From an uncultured Acidovorax sp. (lineage in GTDB: Bacteria; Pseudomonadota; Gammaproteobacteria; Burkholderiales; Burkholderiaceae_C): a stretch of DNA of 64,000 bases. The notes under the pieces are model-generated. The model was not told the origin of the DNA and did no database searches. It saw only the letters and a list, made by a program, of their open reading frames with translations. The stretch is taken from assembly GCA_913774625.1 (NCBI GenBank), contig CAJYHL010000039.1, forward strand, positions 62,001-126,000. The letters are read 5' to 3'. Positions 14,271 through 22,501 of this stretch are shown here, in pieces; position 1 is the stretch's first letter, and the number at the start of each line of letters is the position of its first letter. The position numbers and the translations under genes were made by a program.

Positions 14271-15022
14271 CCGGCTGGCAGACCCTCTTCTACAAGGAGG
14301 TGCTGCGCTTCTGGAAGGTGAGCTTCCAGACCATCGCCGCGCCCGTGCTCACCGCCGTGCTGTACCTCTTGATCTTCGGCCACGTGCTCGAAGACCACGT
14401 CAAGGTCTATGACCGCATCGGCTACACCGCCTTTCTGGTGCCCGGGCTGGTGATGATGAGCCTCTTGCAGAACGCCTTCGCCAACAGCTCCTCCAGCCTC
14501 ATCCAGAGCAAGATCATGGGCAGCCTGGTGTTCGTGCTGCTCACGCCGCTCTCGCCCTGGGGCTGGTTCCTGGCCTACGTGGGATCGTCCATCGTGCGCG
14601 GGCTGGCCGTGGGCCTGGGCGTGTTCGTGGTCACGCTGGCCTTCGCGCGGCCCGAATTCGCCGCGCCGGTCTGGATCGTGGTGTTCGCGCTGCTGGGCGC
14701 CGCGCTGCTGGCCACGCTGGGCCTGATCGCCGGGCTCTGGGCCGACAAGTTCGACCAGATGGCCGCGTTCCAGAACTTCGTCATCGTGCCCATGACCTTC
14801 CTCTCGGGCGTCTTCTACTCCATCCAGTCGCTGCCGCCCTTCTGGCAGACCGTGAGCCACCTGAACCCGTTCTTCTACATGATCGACGGCTTCCGCTACG
14901 GCTTCTTCGGGCAGAGCGACACCTCGCCCTGGCTCAGCCTGGCCATCGTCGGATCGGCCTGGCTGGCCGTGAGCGCGCTGGCCCTGCACCTGCTGCGCAC
15001 GGGCTACAAGATCAGAAACTGA
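14267..15022 (+). CDS. ABC-2 type exporter permease (YadH-like)
   Basis: Permease of 251 aa with six predicted helices. It opens with WQTLFYKEVLRFWKV and has the ABC-2 family motif FLSGVFYSIQSLPPFWQTVSHLNPFFY near the C-terminus (about residues 178-204). It overlaps the ATPase gene by 4 bp. A BolA-family gene follows 8 bp after the stop, so all three are probably one transcript. Confidence 0.9.
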   Translation: MTGWQTLFYKEVLRFWKVSFQTIAAPVLTAVLYLLIFGHVLEDHVKVYDRIGYTAFLVPGLVMMSLLQNAFANSSSSLIQSKIMGSLVFVLLTPLSPWGWFLAYVGSSIVRGLAVGLGVFVVTLAFARPEFAAPVWIVVFALLGAALLATLGLIAGLWADKFDQMAAFQNFVIVPMTFLSGVFYSIQSLPPFWQTVSHLNPFFYMIDGFRYGFFGQSDTSPWLSLAIVGSAWLAVSALALHLLRTGYKIRN

Positions 15023-15030
15023 AGCACCCC

Positions 15031-15279
15031 ATGACTGCAGACGAACTCAAGCATCTCATCGCCTCCGGGCTGCCCTGCGAGCATATCGCGCTCGAAGGCG
15101 ATGGCCGCCACTGGTACGCCACCATCGTGTCGGCCGAGTTCGAGGGCAAGCGTGCCATCCAGCGCCACCAGCGCGTCTATGCCACGCTGGGCAGCAAGAT
15201 GCACACCGACGAGGTGCATGCCCTCTCGATGAAGACCTTCACGCCGGCCGAGTGGGCGGCCCAGCCCGCCGGCGCCTGA
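15031..15279 (+). CDS. BolA/IbaG family protein
   Basis: A small BolA-fold protein (82 aa). IbaG-type members bind 2Fe-2S clusters with monothiol glutaredoxins. Visible features are the helix-turn segment around [26 protein letters not shown] and the C-terminal helix [23 protein letters not shown] with the conserved His. As in E. coli, where ibaG lies next to murA, the next gene is murA. Confidence 0.9.
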   Translation: MTADELKHLIASGLPCEHIALEGDGRHWYATIVSAEFEGKRAIQRHQRVYATLGSKMHTDEVHALSMKTFTPAEWAAQPAGA

Positions 15280-15373
15280 ACGGTTAGGCTTTTCTCACTT
15301 TTTGATAGCAGCCTGCGCTCGACCCGTCAGCGCCAGGCGGTTTTTTGTTGATGACATTCTGGGGCGAAACGCC

Positions 15374-16678
15374 ATGGACAAACTCCTGATTCGCGGCGGT
15401 CGGCCGCTGCACGGCGAAGTGCCGATCTCCGGCGCCAAGAACGCGGCCCTGCCCGAGCTCTGCGCCGCGCTGCTCACCGCCGACCCCGTCACCCTGCTGA
15501 ACGTGCCGCGCCTGCAGGACGTGGCCACCATGCTCACGCTGATCCGCACCATGGGCGTGCAGGTCGAGCAGCCCGGCGCGCCCGGCTGCGACGACCTGGA
15601 CAGCCGCGGCGAAGACTCCACCGTGCGCATCGATGCCAGCGGCCTGAACACGCCCGAGGCGCCCTATGACCTGGTCAAGACCATGCGCGCTTCCGTGCTG
15701 GCGCTGGGCCCGCTGCTGGCACGCTTCGGCGAAGCCACCGTCTCGCTGCCCGGCGGCTGCGACATCGGCTCGCGTCCGGTCGATCAGCACATCAAGGGCC
15801 TCTCGGCCATGGGCGCCGAGATCGTGGTCGAGCACGGCTACATGATCGCGCGCCTGCCGGCAGGCCGCACCCGCCTGAAGGGCACGCACATCACCACCGA
15901 CATGGTCACCGTGACCGGCACCGAGAACTTCCTCATGGCCGCCACGCTGGCCGAGGGCGAGACCGTGCTGGAGAACGCCGCGCAGGAGCCCGAGATCACC
16001 GATCTGGCCGAGATGCTGATCGCCATGGGCGCGAAGATCGAAGGCCATGGCAGCAGCCGCATCCGCATCCAGGGCGTGGAGCGGCTGCACGGTTGCACGC
16101 ACCGCGTGGTGGCCGACCGCATCGAGGCCGGCACCTTCCTCTGCGCCGTGGCCGCCACGGGCGGCGAGGCGCTGCTGCGCCACGGCCGCGCCGACCATCT
16201 GGACGCCGTGATCGACAAGCTGCGCGAGGCCGGCGTGCAGGTGCAGGCCGAAGAGGGCGGCATTCGCGTGCGCAGCGCCGGGGCCGGCAGTCTGAAGGCC
16301 CAGGGCTTCCGCACCACCGAATATCCGGGTTTCCCGACCGACATGCAGGCGCAGTTCATGGCGCTGAACGTGGTGGCGCAGGGCACGGCCACGGTGATCG
16401 AAACCATCTTCGAGAACCGCTTCATGCACGTGGCCGAGCTGCTGCGCCTGGGCGCGCACATCCGCACCGACGGCAAGGTGGCGGTCATCGAGGGGGCGGC
16501 GCGCCTCTCGGGCGCCACGGTGATGGCGACCGACCTGCGCGCCTCCGCCAGTCTGGTGATCGCCGGCCTGGTGGCCGAGGGCGAGACCGTGGTGGACCGC
16601 ATCTACCACCTGGACCGCGGCTACGACTGCATGGAAGCCAAGCTGCGCGGCCTGGGCGCCGATATTGAAAGAATATGA
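15374..16678 (+). CDS. murA: UDP-N-acetylglucosamine 1-carboxyvinyltransferase
   Basis: MurA (434 aa) catalyses the first committed step of peptidoglycan synthesis, adding enolpyruvate from PEP to UDP-GlcNAc. The N-terminus [27 protein letters not shown] contains the conserved Lys-Asn pair. The catalytic Cys is present at residue 129 in [15 protein letters not shown], so the enzyme should be sensitive to fosfomycin (inference). The start at 15374 is preferred over a TTG at 15302. An insertion near residues 65-85 lengthens it relative to E. coli MurA (419 aa). Confidence 0.97.
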   Translation: MDKLLIRGGRPLHGEVPISGAKNAALPELCAALLTADPVTLLNVPRLQDVATMLTLIRTMGVQVEQPGAPGCDDLDSRGEDSTVRIDASGLNTPEAPYDLVKTMRASVLALGPLLARFGEATVSLPGGCDIGSRPVDQHIKGLSAMGAEIVVEHGYMIARLPAGRTRLKGTHITTDMVTVTGTENFLMAATLAEGETVLENAAQEPEITDLAEMLIAMGAKIEGHGSSRIRIQGVERLHGCTHRVVADRIEAGTFLCAVAATGGEALLRHGRADHLDAVIDKLREAGVQVQAEEGGIRVRSAGAGSLKAQGFRTTEYPGFPTDMQAQFMALNVVAQGTATVIETIFENRFMHVAELLRLGAHIRTDGKVAVIEGAARLSGATVMATDLRASASLVIAGLVAEGETVVDRIYHLDRGYDCMEAKLRGLGADIERI

Positions 16679-16765
16679 CCCCCACGCTCCCCGCTGCGCG
16701 TGGTTCGCTGCCCCCCGAGGGGGCCTTCGCGCCTTGGGGCGGCCCGGCGGCGCTCAAGCAATGAC
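16676..16765. repeat. GC-rich extragenic repeat-like element between murA and hisG
   Basis: The segment starts at the murA stop and includes GCTGCGCGTGGTTCGCTG, CCCCCCGAGGGGG and GCCTTGGGGCGGCCCGG. CCCCCGAGGGGG is self-complementary. I recall close relatives of this sequence scattered in Acidovorax-type genomes. It separates murA from hisG. Confidence 0.5.
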
Positions 16766-16774
16766 ACACAGTCT

Positions 16775-17422
16775 ATGAACACCATTACCCTGGCCCTCTC
16801 CAAGGGCCGCATCTTTGAAGAGACCCTGCCCCTCCTGGCCGCCGCCGGCATCGAGGTGCTGGAAGACCCCGAGAAGTCGCGCAAGCTGATCCTGCCCACC
16901 AACCACGAGCACGTGCGCGTGGTGCTGGTGCGTGCCTCCGACGTGCCGACCTACGTGCAGTACGGCGGCGCCGACCTGGGCGTGACCGGCAAGGACACGC
17001 TCATCGAGCATGGCGGCCAGGGCCTGTTCCAGCCTCTGGACCTGCGCATCGCGCGCTGCCGCGTCAGCGTGGCCGTGCGCAACGACTTCGACTATGCGCA
17101 GGCCGTCAAGCAGGGCTCGCGCCTGAAGGTGGCCACCAAGTACACCGCCATCGCGCGCGACTTCTTCGCCGCCAAGGGCGTCCACGTGGACATGATCAAG
17201 CTCTACGGCAGCATGGAGCTGGCGCCGCTCACGGGCCTGGCCGACGCCATCGTCGATCTGGTCTCCACCGGCAACACGCTCAAGGCCAACCATCTCGTCG
17301 AGGTGGAGCGCATCATGGACATCAGCTCGCACCTGGTGGTCAACCAGGCCGCGCTCAAGCTCAAGCAGGCGCCGCTGCGCCGCATCATCGACGCCTTCGC
17401 GGGCGCCATAGCGCCCGAGTGA
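16775..17422 (+). CDS. hisG: ATP phosphoribosyltransferase, short form
   Basis: HisG (215 aa) carries out the first step of histidine synthesis, joining ATP and PRPP. It opens [18 protein letters not shown] and has the PRPP-loop-like [21 protein letters not shown]. It lacks the C-terminal ACT-like regulatory domain of long HisG, so it belongs to the HisZ-dependent short form. No hisZ is seen in this window. A conventional Shine-Dalgarno is not obvious before the ATG at 16775. It heads the his gene run but is followed by a foreign-looking nuclease gene. Confidence 0.95.
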   Translation: MNTITLALSKGRIFEETLPLLAAAGIEVLEDPEKSRKLILPTNHEHVRVVLVRASDVPTYVQYGGADLGVTGKDTLIEHGGQGLFQPLDLRIARCRVSVAVRNDFDYAQAVKQGSRLKVATKYTAIARDFFAAKGVHVDMIKLYGSMELAPLTGLADAIVDLVSTGNTLKANHLVEVERIMDISSHLVVNQAALKLKQAPLRRIIDAFAGAIAPE

Positions 17423-17441
17423 AGAGAGGCCGGGCCACGTC

Positions 17442-18455
17442 GTGACCAGCGTTCCGCAAACTGCCGACTTCGCCGACATTGCGCGTTTGGTCGCCGCGGC
17501 TCGTCAGCAGGCTGTGCAGACGGTCAACACCTTGCTGGTCGAGTTGTACTGGCAGATCGGCGAGCGCATCAGCCGCAGGATCGCAGCGGCCGAGTGGGGC
17601 GATGGCGTGGTGGACGAACTCGCTCGCTATCTGGCCCGCACGCAGCCCGGGCTGCGTGGGTTCACCCGCGCCAACCTGTTCCGGATGAGGCAGTTCTATG
17701 AGGCCTATCCGGATGCGCAGATTGTCTCGGCACTGCTGAGACAATTGCCCTGGACGCACCACCTCATCATCTTGAGCCAGAGCAAGCGGGCCGAGGAGCG
17801 CGAGTTCTATTTGCGACTGGCGGCGCAGGAGAAATGGAGCAGCCGGCAGCTGGAGCGGCAGTTCAAGGCGGCATTGTTCGAGCGCACCGTGCTCCACCCG
17901 CCCAAAGTTTCGCCACTGGCGAGGAAAACCCACCCCGATGTCGCGGGCATCTTCCGGGACAGCTATGTCGTCGAGTTCCTGGACCTCCCTTCCAGCCACG
18001 CCGAGGCCGATCTCCATCGGAGCCTGATCGCCAGGCTCAGGGATTTCCTGATCGAACTGGGCCGTGATTTCTGCTTCGTCGGCAGCGAATTCCCGCTGCA
18101 GGTGGGTGGTCGCGACTTCGCGCTCGACCTGTTGTTCTTCCACCGCGGCCTCAACAGCCTGGTCGCCATCGAGTTGAAAGTAGGGCGCTTCGAGCCCGAG
18201 TACCTGGGCAAGCTCGACTTCTATCTGGAAGCGCTCGACCGCGACGTGAAGAAGCCCCACGAACGTCCTGCCATCGGCGTGCTGCTGTGCGCCAGCAAGG
18301 ACGACGAAGTGGTCGAATATTCCTTGAGCCGCAGCACCTCGCCTGCGCTGATCGCCGAGTACCAGACACAGCTGCCGGACAAGGCCCTGCTGCGCGCAAA
18401 ATTGCACGAGTTCTACCTCCAGAACACGCAGGAGGAAGACTCCTCCTCCGACTGA
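17442..18455 (+). CDS. DUF1016 / YhcG-type PDDEXK nuclease family protein
   Basis: A 337-aa protein with an N-terminal DUF1016 domain (about residues 1-150: INTLLVELYWQIGERISR-like, then the LPWTHHLIIL segment). A C-terminal PDDEXK-type core (about 190-330) contains FALDLLFFHRGLNSLVAIELKVG, supplying the D...ExK residues. Members are predicted nucleases whose role is not established. It starts with GTG at 17442, 19 bp after hisG, with AGAGAGG upstream. The stop directly abuts the hisD start. Codon use is less GC-biased at third positions (TTG, ATT) than in neighbouring his genes, which suggests later acquisition. Confidence 0.88.
   Translation: MTSVPQTADFADIARLVAAARQQAVQTVNTLLVELYWQIGERISRRIAAAEWGDGVVDELARYLARTQPGLRGFTRANLFRMRQFYEAYPDAQIVSALLRQLPWTHHLIILSQSKRAEEREFYLRLAAQEKWSSRQLERQFKAALFERTVLHPPKVSPLARKTHPDVAGIFRDSYVVEFLDLPSSHAEADLHRSLIARLRDFLIELGRDFCFVGSEFPLQVGGRDFALDLLFFHRGLNSLVAIELKVGRFEPEYLGKLDFYLEALDRDVKKPHERPAIGVLLCASKDDEVVEYSLSRSTSPALIAEYQTQLPDKALLRAKLHEFYLQNTQEEDSSSD
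18431..18446 (+). promoter_or_regulatory. Hairpin over the GGAGG sequence ahead of hisD
   Basis: GGAGGA, a 4-base loop AGAC, and TCCTCC form a 6-bp stem. The stem contains the only GGAGG before hisD, 20 bp from its ATG. It lies within the end of the preceding nuclease gene, so active translation of that gene would melt it. Confidence 0.35.
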
Positions 18456-19781
18456 ATGACTATGAAATCAAACGCTGCCCCCGCCCGCCTTTCCACGGCC
18501 GACGCCACGTTCGAGGCCGATTTCGCGGCCAAGCTGCACTGGTCCGCCGACACCGACGCCGCCATCGAGCAGCGCGTGGCCGACATCCTGGCCGACGTGC
18601 AGCAGCGCGGCGATGCGGCCGTGCTGGAGTACACCGCCCGCTTCGACGGCCTGCAGGTGGACGGCATGGCCGCGCTGGAACTGACTCAGGCCGAACTCAA
18701 GGCCGCGTTCGACGCCATTCCGGCCGGGCAGCGCGAGGCGCTGCAGGCCGCAGCCGCCCGCGTGCGCCGCTACCACGAGGCGCAGAAGCGGGCCTCGGGC
18801 GAGAGCTGGAGCTACCGCGACGAAGACGGCACGCTGCTGGGCCAGAAGGTCACGCCGCTGGACCGCGTGGGCATCTACGTGCCAGGCGGCAAGGCGGCCT
18901 ACCCGTCCAGCGTGCTGATGAACGCCATCCCCGCGCACGTGGCAGGCGTGGGCGAGATCATCATGGTCGTGCCCACGCCGCAGGGCGCGAAGAACCTGCT
19001 GGTGCTGGCCGCCGCCTACGTGGCCGGCGTCACCCGGGCCTTCACCATCGGCGGAGCCCAGGCCGTGGCCGCGCTGGCCTTCGGCACGGCCACCATGCCG
19101 AAGGTGGACAAGATCACCGGCCCGGGCAACGCCTATGTGGCCAGCGCCAAGAAGCGCGTCTTCGGCACGGTGGGCATCGACATGATCGCCGGCCCCAGCG
19201 AGATCCTGGTGCTGGCCGACGGCAGCACGCCGCCCGACTGGGTGGCCATGGACCTGTTCAGCCAGGCCGAGCACGACGAACTGGCGCAGTCCATCCTGCT
19301 GTGCCCCGACGCGGCCTACATCGGCGCCGTGCAGGCCGCCATCGACCGGCTGCTGCCCGAGATGCCGCGCGCCGCCATCATCGCCAAGAGCCTGAGCGAC
19401 CGGGGCGCGCTGATCCTCACGAAGGACATGGAAGAGGCCTGCGCGATCAGCAACCGCATCGCCCCCGAGCACCTGGAAGTCTCCAGCCGCGACCCGCACC
19501 GCTGGGAGCCGCTGCTGCGCCACGCCGGGGCGATCTTCCTGGGCGCCTTCACCAGCGAAAGCCTGGGCGACTACTGCGCAGGCCCCAATCACGTGCTGCC
19601 CACCAGCGGCACGGCGCGGTTCTCGTCGCCGCTGGGTGTCTATGACTTCCAGAAGCGCAGCAGCCTCATCGAAGTCAGCGAGCAGGGCGCGCAGACCCTG
19701 GGCCGGATCGCCAGCGTGCTGGCGCACGGCGAGGGCCTGCAGGCCCATGCGCGGGCTGCGGAGATGCGGCTGGAGGCATGA
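18456..19781 (+). CDS. hisD: Histidinol dehydrogenase
   Basis: HisD (441 aa) performs the last two oxidations from histidinol to histidine, using NAD and a bound zinc. Conserved parts are [53 protein letters not shown], the zinc/substrate region [11 protein letters not shown] and the C-terminal [15 protein letters not shown]. The ATG at 18456 begins immediately after the preceding stop; ATG 18462 is an alternative. Its nearest Shine-Dalgarno (GGAGGA at 18431) is inside a small hairpin. The 3' end is overlapped by an antisense DUF2917 gene. Confidence 0.96.
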   Translation: MTMKSNAAPARLSTADATFEADFAAKLHWSADTDAAIEQRVADILADVQQRGDAAVLEYTARFDGLQVDGMAALELTQAELKAAFDAIPAGQREALQAAAARVRRYHEAQKRASGESWSYRDEDGTLLGQKVTPLDRVGIYVPGGKAAYPSSVLMNAIPAHVAGVGEIIMVVPTPQGAKNLLVLAAAYVAGVTRAFTIGGAQAVAALAFGTATMPKVDKITGPGNAYVASAKKRVFGTVGIDMIAGPSEILVLADGSTPPDWVAMDLFSQAEHDELAQSILLCPDAAYIGAVQAAIDRLLPEMPRAAIIAKSLSDRGALILTKDMEEACAISNRIAPEHLEVSSRDPHRWEPLLRHAGAIFLGAFTSESLGDYCAGPNHVLPTSGTARFSSPLGVYDFQKRSSLIEVSEQGAQTLGRIASVLAHGEGLQAHARAAEMRLEA

Positions 19782-20115
19782 CCCCCTCCGAGCGGGGTGC
19801 CGGGTCCACCACCCAGCGCAGCCGCAGGGGCGCGTTCCCCTCGGCGCTCGCATAGAGCCGTCCCGGGCCGGGCAGTGCCAGTTGCTGGCCGGCCTCCAGG
19901 AACCAGTCTTCCCCGTCGCCGTGCTGCGTGATCCAGGCGCGGCCCGCTAGCACCTGCAGCGTGGCCCGGCAGCCGGGGGCGCAGTCCAGCGTGCGCACGG
20001 GATCGTCGGGTGCCAGCATGGCCTCCAGGGGCTGCTGCGCGGCCGTGCGGCGCGATGCCAGACGGCGCAGGGGGGCGAGGAGGGTGGCGAGGGCGAGGGT
20101 GGCTGCGGAGTTCAT
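19675..20115 (-). CDS. DUF2917 domain protein
   Basis: A small protein of about 146 aa. Its centre ([32 protein letters not shown], written in parts: [12 protein letters not shown], then [12 protein letters not shown]) matches the cupin-like DUF2917 family, whose function is unknown. The start at 20115 ([18 protein letters not shown]) is chosen because it gives a plausible hydrophobic N-terminus; a longer in-frame start exists at 20226. The C-terminal part is Pro/Ala/Arg-rich and runs 107 bp into hisD on the opposite strand, so the true functional end may be the conserved core. It is divergent from the MocR regulator. Confidence 0.7.
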   Translation of the reverse strand: MNSAATLALATLLAPLRRLASRRTAAQQPLEAMLAPDDPVRTLDCAPGCRATLQVLAGRAWITQHGDGEDWFLEAGQQLALPGPGRLYASAEGNAPLRLRWVVDPAPRSEGVMPPAASPQPAHGPAGPRRAPARWRSGPGSARPAR

Positions 20116-20225
20116 GCTGTCCACTCTGCCGGCGCATCGCGAGGGGCGACAGCCGCAGGCAGGAGCCAAGTGGGCCGGCACAGATGCCGGCCGCATGCTT
20201 TCTGTGTTGCCCGGCTTGCCTGTCA

Positions 20226-20260
20226 TCTGTATCGATCGGCTTCTGCATGGGCAATACAGA
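20226..20260. promoter_or_regulatory. Inverted repeat in the MocR/DUF2917 intergenic region
   Basis: TCTGTAT (20226-20232) and ATACAGA (20254-20260) are exact reverse complements 21 bp apart. They lie directly ahead of the MocR start at 20271. MocR-type regulators usually bind repeated sites next to their own gene, so this is a candidate operator. Confidence 0.45.
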
Positions 20261-20270
20261 ATGTCGGCAG

Positions 20271-21722
20271 ATGTCCGATCCCGATGCCACCCCGCTGTAT
20301 CTCCAGATCGCCGCGCAGATGGCCGAGCTGATCCGCAACGGCACGCTCGCTCGCGGCGCCCGCATGCCGTCCGTGCGGGCGCTTGCCCGGCAGCGCGGCG
20401 TGGCGCAGAGCACCATCGTGCAGGCCTACCACTGGCTGGAGGATGCGCGGCTGGTCGCAGCCCGTCCGCGCTCGGGCTATTTCGTGGCGCCGCGCCCGGC
20501 GGTGCTGCCCGAGCCCACGGTCTCGCGCGGGCTGCGCCGTCCGCGCGACGTCTCGGTGGACTGGCTGGGCCAGCGCATCCTGGGCACGCCGCAGCCGGCC
20601 GACGTGTTGTCCTTCAGCAGCGGCACGCCCGGCCCGGATCTGCTCGACGTGGACCGTGTGCGCCGCGCCGTCGCCCGCTCGGTGCAGCGCCATCGCCATC
20701 TGCTGTGCATGTATCCGTCTTCGGAGGGGCACGAGGAGGCGCGCCGCGCCATCGCCCGCTACGCCGTGGGCATGGGCTGCAGCCTCGATCCGGAGCGCAT
20801 TCTGATTACCGGCGGCTGCATGGATGCCATCAGCCTCTGCCTGCGTGCCGTCACGCAGCCCGGCGACGTGGTGGCCCTGGAGTCGCCCACCCACTTCTCC
20901 TTCCTGGAATTGCTGCAAGGCCTGCATCTCAAGGCGCTGGAGATTCCCACCCATCCACGGCACGGCATCTCGCTGGACGCCCTCCAGCTGGCGCTGGAAA
21001 CGCAGCCCGTGAAGGCCCTGATCGTGGTGCCCACGCTCAGCAATCCCCTCGGGGCCTGCATGCCCCAGCCGGAGCGCCGCCGGCTTGCACAGATGGCCGC
21101 GCGGCACGGGCTGGCGGTCATCGAGGACGCGGTCTACAACGACCTCGCCGAGCAGGAGGAGCACCGCCGCACCGTCAAGTCGCACGATGCGGCGGGCCAG
21201 GTCATGCTGTGCAGTTCGTTCTCCAAGACGCTGGCGCCCGGCTTGCGGCTGGGCTGGCTCGAGGGCGGGCGCTGGACGGACCGGCTGCGCCAGATGAAGG
21301 ACCTGCAGGCGGGCGGGCAGTCTCCGGTGCTGGAACTGGCCCTGGCCGACCTGATGCTGCAGACCGGGCAGGCGGCCGCCATGCGCCAGCTGCGCACGGC
21401 CGTGGCCGCGCGCATGGACGCCGTGCGCCACGCCATCGCCCAGTCCTTCCCGGCGGGCACGCGCGTGAGCGACCCGCCCGGCGGGCTGCTGCTGTGGCTG
21501 GAGCTGCCGCGCGGGCTGGACACGCTGCAGCTGCATGCGGCCTGCTTGCAGGAGCACATCCTCATTCCGCCGGGCACGGTGTTCGGCACGGGCGGGCGTT
21601 TCCTCAACTGCGTGCGCGTCGGCGTGGGCGGCGACTGGACGGATGCGCACGTGGCGGCCCTGCGCCGTGCAGGGGCCATCGCCTGCGCCATGGCCGCGCG
21701 GCGCCCGGTGTTCACTGCGTGA
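20271..21722 (+). CDS. MocR-family transcriptional regulator (GntR HTH plus aminotransferase-like domain)
   Basis: A 483-aa fusion. Residues about 5-70 form a GntR winged helix (PLYLQIAAQMAELIRNGTLARGARMPSVRALA, seen as PLYLQIAAQMAEL and MPSVRALARQRGVAQSTI). The rest is a type I PLP aminotransferase fold with the PLP-lysine region SSFSKTLAPGLRLGWLEGG. Such proteins sense PLP-linked metabolites and regulate neighbouring genes; the closest functional match cannot be decided here. ATG 20271 (MSDPDATPLYLQ) is favoured; ATG 20247 is possible. It is divergent from DUF2917, making that gene a possible target. Confidence 0.88.
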   Translation: MSDPDATPLYLQIAAQMAELIRNGTLARGARMPSVRALARQRGVAQSTIVQAYHWLEDARLVAARPRSGYFVAPRPAVLPEPTVSRGLRRPRDVSVDWLGQRILGTPQPADVLSFSSGTPGPDLLDVDRVRRAVARSVQRHRHLLCMYPSSEGHEEARRAIARYAVGMGCSLDPERILITGGCMDAISLCLRAVTQPGDVVALESPTHFSFLELLQGLHLKALEIPTHPRHGISLDALQLALETQPVKALIVVPTLSNPLGACMPQPERRRLAQMAARHGLAVIEDAVYNDLAEQEEHRRTVKSHDAAGQVMLCSSFSKTLAPGLRLGWLEGGRWTDRLRQMKDLQAGGQSPVLELALADLMLQTGQAAAMRQLRTAVAARMDAVRHAIAQSFPAGTRVSDPPGGLLLWLELPRGLDTLQLHAACLQEHILIPPGTVFGTGGRFLNCVRVGVGGDWTDAHVAALRRAGAIACAMAARRPVFTA

Positions 21723-21738
21723 AGGATGAGGAAAAATC

Positions 21739-21771
21739 TCCACGAAGTTCGTGCAACACGAAGTTCGTGGA
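21739..21771. promoter_or_regulatory. Double palindrome upstream of the RHH-PIN pair, likely autoregulatory operator
   Basis: Two identical 13-bp palindromes, CACGAAGTTCGTG at 21741-21753 and 21757-21769, are spaced by CAA (16-bp period). The whole block is flanked by TC and GA and by A-rich and T-rich runs, so the outer sequence is symmetrical too. It ends 14 bp ahead of the antitoxin ATG. RHH antitoxins typically bind tandem palindromes like this to repress their own promoter. Confidence 0.7.
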
Positions 21772-21785
21772 AATTTTCGGCTACG

Positions 21786-22034
21786 ATGGCGACCGTGAAG
21801 AACGTCACCATCACCATGGACGACGCGGTGGCCGAATGGGTCCGCGTGGAGGCCGCCCGGCGCGGCACCAGCGTGTCGCGCCTGCTCGGCGAATGGCTGG
21901 CCGACAAGATGCGCCAGGAAGATGCCTACGCGCAGGCCATGCGGGAGGCCCTGGCGTTCGAGAGCTGGGGGGGCTCCGCCCGGCCCTATCTGGAGCGGCC
22001 CGAACTGCTCGACCGCGCGGAGCGCCCCGCATGA
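21786..22034 (+). CDS. Ribbon-helix-helix antitoxin-like protein
   Basis: An 82-aa protein with a short beta strand then two helices (VKNVTITMDDAVAEWVRVEAARRGTSVSRLLGEWL, seen as VTITMDDAVAEWVRVEAA and GTSVSRLLGEWLADKM), the ribbon-helix-helix pattern of DNA-binding antitoxins. The C-terminal tail is acidic/aromatic, suited to binding a toxin. ATG 21786 is preferred: the in-frame ATG at 21726 would place the operator-like palindromes inside the coding region. The PIN gene starts in its stop codon (ATGA). Confidence 0.82.
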   Translation: MATVKNVTITMDDAVAEWVRVEAARRGTSVSRLLGEWLADKMRQEDAYAQAMREALAFESWGGSARPYLERPELLDRAERPA

Positions 22035-22501
22035 GCGCCGTGCCCGGCGCCGAGGCGGCTCCGCTGTTCGTGGACACCGGCCTGCTGCTGCATAGCGTGG
22101 ACGACCGGGACCCGGCCCGCCAGGCCCGGGCGCGCGACTGGCTCACGCTGTGCTGGCAGACGCGCCGCGGCCGCATCAGCTCCCAGGTGCTCAACGAGCT
22201 CTATCACAATGCCGTCGCCTGCTTCGCGCAGCCGCAGACGCTGCACCTCGTGCGTGCCCAGGTGCGCCGCCTGCGCGTGTGGCTGCCGCCGCATCTGGAT
22301 GCCTACACCGTCGATGGCGCCTGGGACCTGCAGGACCGCTACGGCCTGGGCTATTGGGACGCGCTCGTCCTCTCATCCGCGCACCAGCAGGGCTGCCGCC
22401 ACGTGCTGAGCGACGTGCTGCCCCATGGGCAGCGCTACGACGCCGTGCGCGCCGTCAACCCCTTCCTCCTCGCCCCCGAAGAACTGGAATCGTTCGAATG
22501 A
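22031..22501 (+). CDS. PIN-domain toxin-like ribonuclease
   Basis: A 156-aa PIN-domain protein (VapC-like). Acidic residues expected for metal binding are present: Asp in LFVDTGLLLHSVD, Glu in SSQVLNELYHNA, Asp in GLGYWDALVLSSA and Asp in HVLSDVLPHG. In toxin-antitoxin pairs such proteins cleave RNA and are held inactive by the partner encoded just upstream. Its ATG overlaps the antitoxin stop, and its own stop overlaps the hisC start (ATGA), so it is translationally coupled on both sides. Confidence 0.85.
   Translation: MSAVPGAEAAPLFVDTGLLLHSVDDRDPARQARARDWLTLCWQTRRGRISSQVLNELYHNAVACFAQPQTLHLVRAQVRRLRVWLPPHLDAYTVDGAWDLQDRYGLGYWDALVLSSAHQQGCRHVLSDVLPHGQRYDAVRAVNPFLLAPEELESFE

Noticed and set aside
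16676-16774. Histidine leader-peptide attenuator before hisG
   Set aside because: No run of His codons or leader frame is present; the space is a repeat-like element.
21726-21785. Earlier start for the RHH antitoxin
   Set aside because: It would put the operator-like double palindrome inside the gene and add residues unlike RHH N-termini.
19928-22030. Long upstream extension of the PIN protein frame
   Set aside because: The sequence before 22031 is an out-of-frame reading of the MocR and antitoxin genes; only the part from ATG 22031 has PIN motifs.
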